Source: an uncultured Burkholderiaceae bacterium
GTDB taxonomy: Bacteria; Pseudomonadota; Gammaproteobacteria; Burkholderiales; Burkholderiaceae_F
NCBI GenBank assembly: GCA_937936215.1
Contig: CALGWX010000299.1
Coordinates: 1-5,711, forward strand
Length of the DNA stretch: 5,711 bases
Direction: 5' to 3'
Shown here: positions 1 through 5,711 of the stretch, in pieces
Numbering within the stretch: position 1 is the first letter of the stretch
Layout: every line of letters starts with the position of its first letter
Notes under the pieces: model-generated
The model's input: the letters and a program-made list of their open reading frames with translations, nothing else
The model's database searches: none
Told to the model about the DNA's origin: nothing
Position numbers and translations under genes: made by a program

Positions 1-1830
1 CCAGCGCTGGCGCATGCCCTGCAGCAGGCCATCGATGATCTGGCCGCCGATGGCCAGCATCTGCGCCGGGACACCCTTGACCGCCTGCACGATGTCGTAG
101 ATCACGCCGCCAAGCGTGGTGGGCGCGCCCATCAGCCGCGACAGCAGCGCATCGATGCCCTTGGACAGCAGGGTACCCACCGCGTATCCGGCGGCGAAGG
201 CTGCGGCCAGCTTCCCAAGCGGCGAGATGACTGCCCAGAGGCGCGCGGCCAGCGGCGCTAGCGCAGCGCCGATGCGGGCGACCACGCCGTATGCCCGCCC
301 ACCCCAGGCGACGATGGTCTGCCAGGCCAGGCTGGCCTGCATCATGACGCCGGCGATCAGCGAGCGGATGCGCGCGCCGATGGTGCGCGCCGCGCCGCCG
401 GCCTTGCCGCCGGTGTCGGGCACCCCCATGCCGGGCAGGCCGCCTCCAGGCATGTTGACGACCCACACCTTCTGCACGCCGCCGATGGCAGATGACGCGG
501 CATCCAGCAGGCCTGCGCCTGGCGCTTCGGCGCCGCCTTTGCCGCGTCCAAACAGCCCGCGCAGCTTGCCCAGCGCACCGATGGCGATCAGCGCCGTGCC
601 GGCCGCCGCCGCCAGGCTGGAGAGCGCCGCCACGCCGCCGGCCACCCAGCGGGTCAGCGATGGGAACTTGGTGATGAGCGCCTCGATCTTGTCCACCGCC
701 GCCAGCACCGCGCCAGCGATGGCGTCTTTGAGCGGCATCAGCGCTTCGCCCAGGCGTATCCATAGCTGCTCGAAACGGTTGAGCATCTGCTGCCACTTGG
801 CGCCGGCGCTTTCGTTCAGCACGCGGCTGGCGGCATCGAACGCGCCGGCGCTGCCGCGGATGGCGGCCAAATCCTCCTTGAGCACTTCGGTCTGACCGAG
901 CAACAGCATCGCGGCGCGGAAGCCTTCTTCGCCAAATCCTTTGCGCAGCTTGTCCTCCATCTCGGGCGTGAGGCGATTGATGTCGCCGATCTTGGCCTTG
1001 AGGTTTTCCAGGGTGCGCAAGAGGTCAAGCTCGCCGGTGCCCTTCTTGACGGCGACCTTGAAGCCGATCTCTTGTGCAGCCTTGAAGCGGTTGGCCAGCA
1101 GGTTGGCCAGCGCCGTGCCGGCCATCGAGCCTTGCAAGCCGGCGCTGTTGAGCCGCCCCAGCGCCGCGCCCATGTCGTCCACCGCGAGCCTGGCAGTCTT
1201 GGCCGCCGGCGTGGCGTATTTCAGCCCTTCGGTGAGCTGCGACAGATTCTTGAGCTGGAAGCGCTGCTGCGTGGCGGTGATGATGTCGCCCATGCGCGCG
1301 AACTCGGCCGCCGCATCACGGCTGCCGTCGCGCATGTTGTTCCACAGGATCGCCACCGCCTCGCCTGCCTCGTCCGCGCTGCCGCGCGTGGCCTGGCCAA
1401 CCTTGATCGAGACCTCGACGGCGTAGGTGGCCAGCGCCTCCGGGATGCCGGCCGACAGGATGTTGTAGGCGGTGTTGTAGTAGTCGGCGAGCGTGGCGCG
1501 GTTTTGCCGCGTGAAGGCGAAGGCAGACGCCTGCATCTTGGCCAGCGCCTCGTGCGTGACGCCTGGCATGGAGGCGATGGTGGCGCGCGCGTCATCGAAC
1601 GCCGCGAAGGCATGCACGGCCTGCATGCCGATCTGCTGCATGCGCGATGACAGGCCCGATGTGGCAAGCGCCACGCCATGCAGCGCGGCGCCGGCCAGCG
1701 CAGCCTTGTTCGAGATAGACTCCAGCGCGCGCCCGAGCGTGGAGGTGGCGCCTTGTATCTGCTTGATCGGAGCGCTGGCGCGGTCGATGGCGCTGATGAT
1801 GACGCCGACCGTCATCCCGGCTAGACTCAT
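1..1830 (-). CDS. T: Tail tape measure protein, N-terminal 610 residues (P2 gpT family)
   Basis: The frame from ATG 1830 stays open for exactly 610 codons to the window edge, so the protein is cut here. P2 T is about 815 residues, suggesting that roughly 200 are missing. Tape measure proteins occupy the tube lumen during assembly, set tail length, and are ejected at infection. Residues 1-70 are helical (MSLAGMTVGVIISAIDRASA). About 75-370 form the TP901-type core, with MPGVTHEALAKM (88-99), YYNTAYNILSAGIPEAL (117-133), LQGSMAGTALANLLANRF (232-249) and RKGFGEEGFRAAMLLLGQ (296-313). Hydrophobic segments follow at about 395-420, 485-505 and 540-555. A Gly/Pro-rich linker at 425-480 has PGGGLPGMGVPDTGG. 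The visible end, IGGQIIDGLLQGMRQRW, is a repeat-like motif often seen in the C-terminal half of this family. It follows E' as in P2, and E and E+E' probably chaperone it. Confidence 0.95.
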   Translation of the reverse strand, partial: MSLAGMTVGVIISAIDRASAPIKQIQGATSTLGRALESISNKAALAGAALHGVALATSGLSSRMQQIGMQAVHAFAAFDDARATIASMPGVTHEALAKMQASAFAFTRQNRATLADYYNTAYNILSAGIPEALATYAVEVSIKVGQATRGSADEAGEAVAILWNNMRDGSRDAAAEFARMGDIITATQQRFQLKNLSQLTEGLKYATPAAKTARLAVDDMGAALGRLNSAGLQGSMAGTALANLLANRFKAAQEIGFKVAVKKGTGELDLLRTLENLKAKIGDINRLTPEMEDKLRKGFGEEGFRAAMLLLGQTEVLKEDLAAIRGSAGAFDAASRVLNESAGAKWQQMLNRFEQLWIRLGEALMPLKDAIAGAVLAAVDKIEALITKFPSLTRWVAGGVAALSSLAAAAGTALIAIGALGKLRGLFGRGKGGAEAPGAGLLDAASSAIGGVQKVWVVNMPGGGLPGMGVPDTGGKAGGAARTIGARIRSLIAGVMMQASLAWQTIVAWGGRAYGVVARIGAALAPLAARLWAVISPLGKLAAAFAAGYAVGTLLSKGIDALLSRLMGAPTTLGGVIYDIVQAVKGVPAQMLAIGGQIIDGLLQGMRQRW

Positions 1831-2002
1831 GGCATGACCTCACTCATTCTGGCACTGTTGCTTGCGTTGCTGGCCTCAGCACTGCCGCTGGCGGTGGAAG
1901 GCTGGTCATGGCAGGGCGCATCCGCTGTCGCCATCCTGACGCTTGCGCTTTGGCCGCTGGTGGCCATCATGCGCGCCATCGTCGGCTGGCTGCACCACGT
2001 CA
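1831..2002 (-). other. Gap between E' and T; contains a 58-codon candidate frame
   Basis: On the minus strand a 58-codon frame starts at 2003 in a TGATG overlap with the E' stop and ends in an ATGA-type overlap with T at about 1828. The overlaps suggest coupling, but its composition (many Met, Ser and Ala, no recognisable fold) looks like the antisense shadow of the hydrophobic plus-strand frame. The stretch also holds the T ribosome site. P2 has no gene here that I recall. Confidence 0.45.
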
Positions 2003-2025
2003 TCACTGGCCGCCGCGCGCCTTGA
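1834..2025 (+). CDS. Possible antisense 63-residue membrane protein (uncertain)
   Basis: A plus-strand frame fills the gap between E' and T, overlapping the last 23 nt of E'. The product would have two hydrophobic segments, about residues 4-21 (LILALLLALLASALPLAV) and 31-52 (VAILTLALWPLVAIM core), split by a Gly-Trp-Ser-Trp-Gln loop, and ends with a basic Gly-Arg-Arg-Ala-Pro tail. That looks like a small two-span membrane protein. Against it: no Shine-Dalgarno and no plus-strand promoter are visible, and every other gene runs the opposite way. Third codon positions are about 78 percent G or C, but those positions are shared with the 58-codon minus-strand frame, so this cannot decide between them. 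It could be a holin-like or superinfection-type protein, or simply a chance frame. No function is claimed. Confidence 0.33.
   Translation: MTSLILALLLALLASALPLAVEGWSWQGASAVAILTLALWPLVAIMRAIVGWLHHVITGRRAP
1838..1841 (-). promoter_or_regulatory. Ribosome binding site deciding the T start
   Basis: The minus strand reads GAGG (within GTGAGGT), seven nt before the ATG at 1830. This favours that start over the out-of-frame ATG at 1835. Confidence 0.75.
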
Positions 2026-2385
2026 GCGCGCGCTCGGCGCGCCTGACCCACTCGGCAAACTCGCTCACCTCCATCCCGCGCCCCACCTCGGGCGGCCAGT
2101 GGTACGCGAGCGCCTGCATCTCCAGACCGTCCATCGGGTGGATCAGCCGTTTCCCAGCATCTCCGCCACGGCCTTGCTGGCCGCGGCGAAGTCGCTGGCG
2201 TCGAGCTCGCGCACCTGGTCGGGCGTCCATTCAGCAAGGTTGGCAATCAAGGCCACGGTCTTGGCGGTCTCACCGGCGACCTTGTCGATGGCTTCCAGGT
2301 CGCGCACCTTGGGGCGGCGCAGCTTGAGCACACCCACTTTGGCGCCATTGATCTCGATCGGTTCGCGCAGGGTGATGGTGGTCAT
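2003..2385 (-). CDS. E': E+E' frameshift fusion (extended tail assembly chaperone)
   Basis: The fusion is read from 2385 down to 2149 in the E frame (79 residues, ending Leu-Gly-Asn). The ribosome then slips back one base, so 2149 is read again, and translation continues to the stop at 2003, adding 48 residues for about 127 in all. The added part (RLIHPMDGLEMQALAYHWPP onwards) carries the AYHWPPEVG and SEFAEWVRRAERAL stretches of the P2 GpE' family. P2 makes E+E' of about 142 residues by the same -1 shift, and lambda does likewise with gpG-gpGT. In lambda the short-to-long ratio matters for tail assembly, and I infer the same here. A stand-alone reading from an internal ATG at 2134 is possible but has no good ribosome site. 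The shift is deduced from sequence, not observed. Confidence 0.87.
2143..2385 (-). CDS. E: Tail assembly chaperone (P2 gpE family)
   Basis: The 80-residue product is a P2 gpE-type tail assembly chaperone (the E/41/14 group, called Phage_TAC_7 in Pfam as I recall). Such proteins bind the tape measure and help the tail tube assemble. It opens with TTITLREPIEINGAKVGVLK (2-21), typical of the family, then LRRPKVRDLEAID, and continues with a helical region around WTPDQVRELDASDFAAA. P2 E is about 91 residues. The start overlaps the preceding stop as ATGA and has AAGGAG upstream. Its end contains the slippery site for the longer E+E' product, so this is the shorter, more abundant form. Confidence 0.95.
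   Translation of the reverse strand: MTTITLREPIEINGAKVGVLKLRRPKVRDLEAIDKVAGETAKTVALIANLAEWTPDQVRELDASDFAAASKAVAEMLGNG
2149..2155 (-). other. Canonical -1 frameshift slippery heptamer GGGAAAC
   Basis: The minus strand reads CTG GGA AAC in the E frame, so the heptamer G-GGA-AAC is in the exact X-XXY-YYZ phase that allows both tRNAs to slip by -1. The E frame stops at a TGA (2145-2143) one codon after the heptamer, while the -1 frame runs into E'. A GGAG (plus-strand 2161-2164) lies five nt upstream of the heptamer and could act as a Shine-Dalgarno-like stimulator, as in dnaX; that is inference. Only a small TCCA/TGGA stem is evident just downstream. Confidence 0.9.
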
Positions 2386-2597
2386 GCGGTGGTCTCCTTG
2401 CGGGGTTTACGGGTCTTGGCAGTGCTGGCGGGCGTGTCCACATTCGATGCGACATCGGCGGCTTGCAGGCGCACGATGCCACGGCGCGCCAGGGCCTCGG
2501 CGGTGGCGGCATCGAGCGTGAGGGTGTCGCCCGCGGCGAGGTGGCGGCCCGGCAGCCACCAGCCGCCGACCAGCACGGTGACGGTGGTCGCGTCCAC
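2382..2597 (-). CDS. Small phage protein of unknown function between FII and E
   Basis: A 71-residue protein that would start at GTG (2597), one nt after the FII stop, and ends with a TGA that overlaps the ATG of gene E as ATGA. The GTG has only a weak G-rich site upstream (GGGGGTG), so re-initiation after FII is likely. The sequence has WWLPGRHLAAGDTLTLDAAT (13-32) followed by AEALARRGIVRL, then a charged, Lys-rich tail ending KPRKETTA. The G-x-x-x-x-x-GD then hydrophobic then A-x-x-L-x-x-x-G-I-V pattern resembles short phage proteins annotated as DUF7210 or similar; this is my recollection and untested. P2 itself has no gene here. The tight fit between FII and E supports it as a real gene. 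Its role is unknown; structural accessory or assembly functions are both possible. Confidence 0.8.
   Translation of the reverse strand: MDATTVTVLVGGWWLPGRHLAAGDTLTLDAATAEALARRGIVRLQAADVASNVDTPASTAKTRKPRKETTA
2394..2399 (-). promoter_or_regulatory. Ribosome binding site for gene E
   Basis: The minus strand reads AAGGAG, eight nt before the E start at 2385. It lies within the last codons of the 71-residue gene. Confidence 0.83.
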
Positions 2598-2598
2598 G

Positions 2599-3105
2599 TC
2601 ACACCCCCAGCGCGGCGCGCACGGCCTGCAGTTGATCCTGCCCGTTGATCACGGCCACCATATTGACCGGATCCAGCTCCACCAGCGTGCGCCCCTCGAT
2701 GTCGAGCTTGTAGTAGTGCACCATCGCGGTGATCTTGAGGTCGGAGGCCTCGGTGGGCTTCCAGGCGTCCGGCTCGAAGGCCAGCACCGCGCGCAGGGTG
2801 ATCTCGATCGGGCGGCAGGTGCCGTCGTAGTCCACCATCGCACCGGTAAAGCGCAGCGGCACCAGCCGCCCCGGCACCACGGCAAACTGCGCGAACAGAT
2901 CCGGGTCGTAGCCGGTGATCGTGAAGGAGGCTTCGAGCTTTTCAACCGCTCCCATAGGGATGGCGACTTCCGCGCCCATGCCGCCGGCCTTGTAGTCGCG
3001 CACGATGGGTGCGAGCTTCGGCGGCGTGAACTCGGCCACGCGACCGAGGTACCCCTTGTCGGCCACGAAGGCCGACAGGTTGGAAAGCACGTGTTGAATG
3101 GCCAT
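2599..3105 (-). CDS. FII: Major tail tube protein (P2 FII family)
   Basis: The 168-residue product builds the inner tail tube through which DNA passes and around which the sheath assembles. P2 FII is about 172 residues. Family signatures visible are KAGGMGAEVAIPMG (39-52), the Leu-Glu-Ala-Ser-Phe-Thr strand with GYDPDLF (57-71), a mid-protein VDYDGTCRPIEITLRA region (91-106) and the C-terminal YYKLDIEGRTLVELDPVNMV (131-150) followed by INGQDQL. The ATG is preceded by AGGAGA five nt upstream, in the 13-nt gap after the sheath stop. The next gene starts one nt after its TGA, so translation of the two is probably coupled. Confidence 0.97.
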   Translation of the reverse strand: MAIQHVLSNLSAFVADKGYLGRVAEFTPPKLAPIVRDYKAGGMGAEVAIPMGAVEKLEASFTITGYDPDLFAQFAVVPGRLVPLRFTGAMVDYDGTCRPIEITLRAVLAFEPDAWKPTEASDLKITAMVHYYKLDIEGRTLVELDPVNMVAVINGQDQLQAVRAALGV

Positions 3106-3110
3106 GATGG

Positions 3111-3116
3111 TCTCCT
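3111..3116 (-). promoter_or_regulatory. Ribosome binding site for the tail tube gene
   Basis: The minus strand reads AGGAGA, five nt before the ATG at 3105 and inside the gap after the sheath stop codon. Confidence 0.83.
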
Positions 3117-3118
3117 AG

Positions 3119-4285
3119 TCAGGCAGCGAAGATGTCGGCGGCGTAGTCGGCCACCAGGTGGCTGCGGAAGGTCACGCGCTCGGCCGGGGCCGGCGGCGTG
3201 AAGTCGAAGTCGAAGTACACGCGGCCCGCGGCGATGTTGGCCGGGCTGTTGAGTTCTTCGTCGAGCCAGCAGCGTCCGCCCAGGATGGCGCCCACGCTCT
3301 TCAGGTGCCGCAGGTAGGCGTTGACGGATTCCTCCACATCGCGCACATACGCCTTGCCGATGGCGCGGTCCACCGCCCACAGATGCGCCTGCAGCAGCGA
3401 TTCGTGGATCATGTCGGCAGTGCGGCGCACCGACAGGAAGGCCCACTTCGGGTCGGACGAGCAGGTGCGGTTGCCCCACAGGCGGATGCCTTGCTCGGTC
3501 ACGAGCGTGGCCACGCCGGGTTCGTTGAGCAGGTTGGCTTCCGAGTCGACGCGCCCCAGGCCAAAGTCGATGGCGCGCGCCGGGCGCTCGATGCCCAAGA
3601 GCGGGTTGTTGGAGGGGCTCCACCAGAAGCCGCGCTCGTTGTCGATCTTGGCCATCAGCCCGGCCACATGGGGGCTGACCGGCACCACGCTGCCATCGGC
3701 CACCGCCCACGGGTCGATCAGGTAGGCGCGGCTGCTGTCGAAGTTGGCGCGGTAGGCGATGGCCGCCGCGCTGGTGCTGTTGGGGCCGTCGATCAGCGCC
3801 ACCGCACGCAGCTTGTCGGCCTGGGCGATGAGCGCATCGGCCACCAGCTTGTGCTGCGTGAAGCCCGGCGCCAGCAGCACGCGCGGCACCACGCCCAGCA
3901 CCGAGCGCGCGGTCTCCAGCGCGGCGATGCCGGTGCGCTGGCCCGTACCGGTATCGACGCCGCCGACGACGGCGGCCAGGCGCTCGTCGACAGTCGTGGT
4001 GGTTGTATCGTCGGCCACATCGGGCACGCGGATGACGACGATGAGCGGCGCGTAGCCCTGCGCGTGGATGGCTTTGATCGCCTGCGGCAGCGTACCGGCA
4101 TTGCCAAGGCCGGCGGCGCTGCGCGGGGTGGCGATCAGCACCGGCGTGTGGAGCGGGAACACGGTATCGGACGCGTCGGGGGCGGTGCCGACCAGACCGA
4201 TGAGGCTGGATCGAGCGGTCTGAATGGGCCGCAAACCGTCGTCGATCTCGATCACGTCGACGCCGTGGTGGAAAGCGGTGGTCAT
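3119..4285 (-). CDS. FI: Contractile tail sheath protein (P2 FI family)
   Basis: The 388-residue product forms the outer sheath that contracts to drive the tail tube through the cell envelope. It belongs to the P2 FI type of sheath proteins (COG3497-like), and P2 FI is about 396 residues, so this copy looks complete. Recognisable stretches are the N-terminal HHGVDVIEIDDGLRPI (6-21), SSLIGLVGTAP (26-36), GFWWSPSNNPLLGI (219-232) and LWGNRTCSSDPKWAFLSVRR (269-288), followed by the helical C-terminal half and a final beta segment near 355-375. A Thr run at 94-98 lies in a probable surface insertion. The start is fixed by a perfect AAGGAG six nt upstream. A 46-nt gap separates it from the preceding gene, and the tube gene follows after 13 nt, matching the sheath-then-tube order of P2. 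Confidence 0.97.
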   Translation of the reverse strand: MTTAFHHGVDVIEIDDGLRPIQTARSSLIGLVGTAPDASDTVFPLHTPVLIATPRSAAGLGNAGTLPQAIKAIHAQGYAPLIVVIRVPDVADDTTTTTVDERLAAVVGGVDTGTGQRTGIAALETARSVLGVVPRVLLAPGFTQHKLVADALIAQADKLRAVALIDGPNSTSAAAIAYRANFDSSRAYLIDPWAVADGSVVPVSPHVAGLMAKIDNERGFWWSPSNNPLLGIERPARAIDFGLGRVDSEANLLNEPGVATLVTEQGIRLWGNRTCSSDPKWAFLSVRRTADMIHESLLQAHLWAVDRAIGKAYVRDVEESVNAYLRHLKSVGAILGGRCWLDEELNSPANIAAGRVYFDFDFTPPAPAERVTFRSHLVADYAADIFAA

Positions 4286-4291
4286 GGTGAG

Positions 4292-4297
4292 CTCCTT
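4292..4297 (-). promoter_or_regulatory. Strong ribosome binding site for the sheath gene
   Basis: On the minus strand this reads AAGGAG, six nt before the ATG at 4285. It is the strongest such site in the window with good spacing, which suits a protein needed in many copies. Confidence 0.88.
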
Positions 4298-4331
4298 TCG
4301 GTCAAATGGTGTGCATGGGGGGTTGGCTGGG

Positions 4332-4997
4332 TCATGCGGCGGGTGGGTCGATGCGCAAAATCTCGTCCACGCGCCCGGCGGCGATCAGCCCAGCGATGGC
4401 AAGCGCCTGCACCCCGGCGATGGTCTGCGCATCGGTCAGCACGATGCCATCGGCCGTCTGCCACTTGAGCAGCGCGGCTTTCAGCGCCGGCGACTGGTCA
4501 GCGGCGGCCAGAATCGCCGTCATCTCCGCTTCGGTGAAGCGGCTCAAGAACTGCAGGCGTGTGAGGCGCGCAGGCGTGGCGCGGTCGGCTTCCGTGACGG
4601 CGAACTGCACCGCCTGCACCGCCTGCACGTCCAGCGCGGCCTCGATCTCGGCTTCGCAGCGGTTGGAGGCGCGGCGAATCGCCTCGCGCTCGATCAACAC
4701 CGCCTCCAGCGTCTCGCCGGGCAAGCCGAGACGGTCGCGCTCCTGGGCGCGTTCGATGCGCCAGGCCAGGGCGGTGATGTTGGCCTGCGCCTGGCGCTTG
4801 ATCTCGGCGATGCGGGAGGTTTTGGCGCGAGCGAGTGCCACGGTTTCATCGGCCACGATCTCGCCGTCGTCCGACAGTGACAGGATGGAGAGGTCGTCCG
4901 GCAGCGCCGCTACCTCGACCACGATCCCGCTGCCGTGCCAGGGGCCATCGACCGCGCCAAGGCAGGCGCGCGTGGCTTCGTCAAAAATCAGCTTCAT
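4332..4997 (-). CDS. Probable tail-fibre-associated or fibre-assembly protein (gpG position)
   Basis: A 221-residue protein beginning MKLIFDEATRACLG, between the fibre-like gene and the sheath gene, where P2 has its fibre-assembly gene G. The N-terminal 50 residues look like a small beta-type domain. Residues 52-140 are highly charged and probably helical or coiled-coil, with many Arg, Glu and Ala and a QAVQAVQ stretch near 126-132. The C-terminal part (about 145-216) is an Ala/Leu-rich helical segment, with RFTEAEMTAIL and then TADGIVLTDAQTIAG. I have seen similar tails on phage proteins beside fibre genes, but cannot place the family firmly. It starts 10 nt after the fibre-like gene stops, behind a weak GGGGTGAG site. 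The assembly or chaperone role is inferred mainly from position; it could instead be a structural baseplate or fibre accessory protein. Confidence 0.68.
   Translation of the reverse strand: MKLIFDEATRACLGAVDGPWHGSGIVVEVAALPDDLSILSLSDDGEIVADETVALARAKTSRIAEIKRQAQANITALAWRIERAQERDRLGLPGETLEAVLIEREAIRRASNRCEAEIEAALDVQAVQAVQFAVTEADRATPARLTRLQFLSRFTEAEMTAILAAADQSPALKAALLKWQTADGIVLTDAQTIAGVQALAIAGLIAAGRVDEILRIDPPAA
4605..4628 (-). repeat. Short 9-nt tandem repeat in the gpG-position gene
   Basis: The plus strand carries the unit ctgcaccgc about 2.7 times in a row, giving the QAVQAVQ stretch. The word accgcctgca within it also occurs in the cores of the fibre-like gene's 30-nt repeats. The sharing is short and may reflect only common Gln-Ala-Val codons. 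Confidence 0.6.
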
Positions 4998-5007
4998 TGC
5001 TCACCCC

Positions 5008-5706
5008 TTAAGCCGCCAGATAGGCGATTTCGTAGCTGTTGCGCAGGTAGTACTGGATCGTGGTGTTGTTCACCGCGCGCAGCGCGTTGTCATACACATG
5101 CGGCAGCGTCGTGCGGTTGATGAGGTCGTTGGTCGATTGGCCGTTGGTCGCCGTCCAGCCGATCCCGCCGATGCGGATGTATTGGCCGACGGTCGCGCCG
5201 TCGCCCCAGACGGCGGGGTTGCTGATCTGCCGGATGCGCACCAGCAGGAAGTTGCCCGTGACCAGCGTGGTCGGGTTGGAGCTCCAGCCGCCGCCAGCGT
5301 AGGTGAACTTGGTGGCGGCGTTGTAGAGGATGTCCAGCGCCTGGCTGCTGGCGTTGATGGCGCTGATGGCTGTGCTCGATTGACGGATGGCTGCCAGCGC
5401 GTTCTGCGAGGCCGCTACCGCCTGCATCGCCGTGCTGCTGGCCACGACCGCCTGCATCGCCGTGCTGCTGGCCGCCACCGCCTGCATCGCCGTGCCAGAC
5501 GCGCACATCGCTGCGGCGCCCGAAGGCGACGAAATGAGCTGCTGAAACGCCGTCAGGTTGGCAGGCGTTTGCAACCACGTCTGCAATCCGCTGCCCGTGA
5601 TCGATGGCGACAGCAGGTATTCCAGCGCCTCCGGGGAGCCGTTGAGCAGCCGGAAGTGCCGATGCATCCGGGCGATCTCGGCGTACGTCGGTGCGAGCAG
5701 TGACAT
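5008..5706 (-). CDS. Short tail-fibre-like protein with decapeptide repeats
   Basis: A 232-residue protein in the place P2 uses for tail fibre gene H, just before the fibre-assembly position and the sheath gene. Residues 1-50 form an ordinary N-terminal region. Residues 51-130 are about eight ten-residue units with the pattern x-x-A-h-x-x-h-x-A/S-S. The best are three near-identical copies at 71-100, of the form STAMQAVAAS. Residues 131-232 are rich in Gly, Asn, Thr and aromatics, as expected of a beta-rich distal or binding domain. The stop TAA lies 10 nt before the next gene. The start ATG is 5 nt from the window edge, so no ribosome site can be seen, and the frame is still open at the codon before it; a longer N-terminus is possible. 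I infer a fibre or adsorption role from position and architecture. P2 H is much longer (about 670 residues), and I recognise no P2 H sequence here. Confidence 0.7.
   Translation of the reverse strand: MSLLAPTYAEIARMHRHFRLLNGSPEALEYLLSPSITGSGLQTWLQTPANLTAFQQLISSPSGAAAMCASGTAMQAVAASSTAMQAVVASSTAMQAVAASQNALAAIRQSSTAISAINASSQALDILYNAATKFTYAGGGWSSNPTTLVTGNFLLVRIRQISNPAVWGDGATVGQYIRIGGIGWTATNGQSTNDLINRTTLPHVYDNALRAVNNTTIQYYLRNSYEIAYLAA
5317..5556 (-). repeat. Degenerate 30-nt (10-residue) tandem repeats within the fibre-like gene
   Basis: About eight 30-nt units encode the decapeptide run (residues 51-130). The central three, at 5407-5496, share an 18-nt identical core that recurs exactly every 30 nt on the plus strand (5417-5434, 5447-5464 and 5477-5494, each beginning accgcctgcatcg). 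The flanking units have diverged at the DNA level but keep the Ala, hydrophobic and Ser positions. The period is a multiple of three, so gain or loss of a unit would keep the reading frame. Confidence 0.88.
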
Positions 5707-5711
5707 ATCAA

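Noticed and set aside
116..1843. Several open frames on both strands across the tape measure region
   Set aside because: All are shadows of the single 610-codon T frame, which runs uninterrupted to the window edge and shows tape measure motifs.
2003..2134. E' as an independently started gene of 43 codons from ATG 2134
   Set aside because: There is no suitable ribosome site before it, and the in-phase GGGAAAC explains its expression better.
2003..2160. Strong downstream hairpin or pseudoknot stimulating the frameshift
   Set aside because: Only a four-base-pair TCCA/TGGA stem and a weak interrupted GATCC/GGTC pairing could be found by eye; neither is convincing without a folding calculation.
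4286..4400. Possible late promoter with an Ogr-type activator site upstream of the sheath gene, where P2 has its FI promoter
   Set aside because: I found no convincing TGT-N12-ACA dyad or -10 element by eye; the TTTGACC near 4298-4306 is too close to the start codon.
3158..5703. Long plus-strand open frames (436 codons at 3158-4468, 465 codons at 4306-5703)
   Set aside because: They lie antisense to the sheath and fibre-region genes. In GC-rich DNA such frames are expected shadows. Their products are Arg/Ala/Gly-rich with no recognisable domain, and the minus-strand products match known families.

Overview
The window reads as the middle of the tail gene cluster of a P2-type contractile-tailed phage, most likely a prophage or a tail-derived element. 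All well-supported genes lie on the minus strand, so transcription runs from high to low coordinates. The DNA is GC-rich, with mostly G or C in third codon positions, which would fit a high-GC proteobacterial host. No host gene is visible, so the host cannot be named. No integrase, attachment site, tRNA, rRNA, CRISPR array or insertion sequence is present.

In transcription order: a short tail-fibre-like protein with a run of ten-residue repeats (5706-5008); a probable fibre-associated or assembly protein (4997-4332); the tail sheath FI (4285-3119); the tail tube FII (3105-2599); a 71-residue protein of unknown role (2597-2382); the assembly chaperone E (2385-2143) and its -1 frameshift extension E' (to 2003); and the first 610 codons of the tape measure protein T (1830 to the window edge). 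Apart from the 71-residue gene, this is the P2 order H-G-FI-FII-E-E'-T.

The genes form one tightly packed unit. FI, FII, E and T have clear Shine-Dalgarno sequences, several gene ends touch or overlap, and no terminator is visible. Sheath and tube build the contractile tail. E and E+E' probably chaperone the tape measure, which sets tail length, and the upstream pair probably acts in host recognition.

The most informative details are a canonical slippery heptamer (GGGAAAC, 2149-2155) in the correct phase for E-to-E' frameshifting, the repeats in the fibre-like protein, the extra small gene between FII and E, and a 172-bp gap between E' and T covered by a hydrophobic plus-strand frame of 63 codons. 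I see no wholly new system. The window is a recognisable tail module with a few unusual local features.
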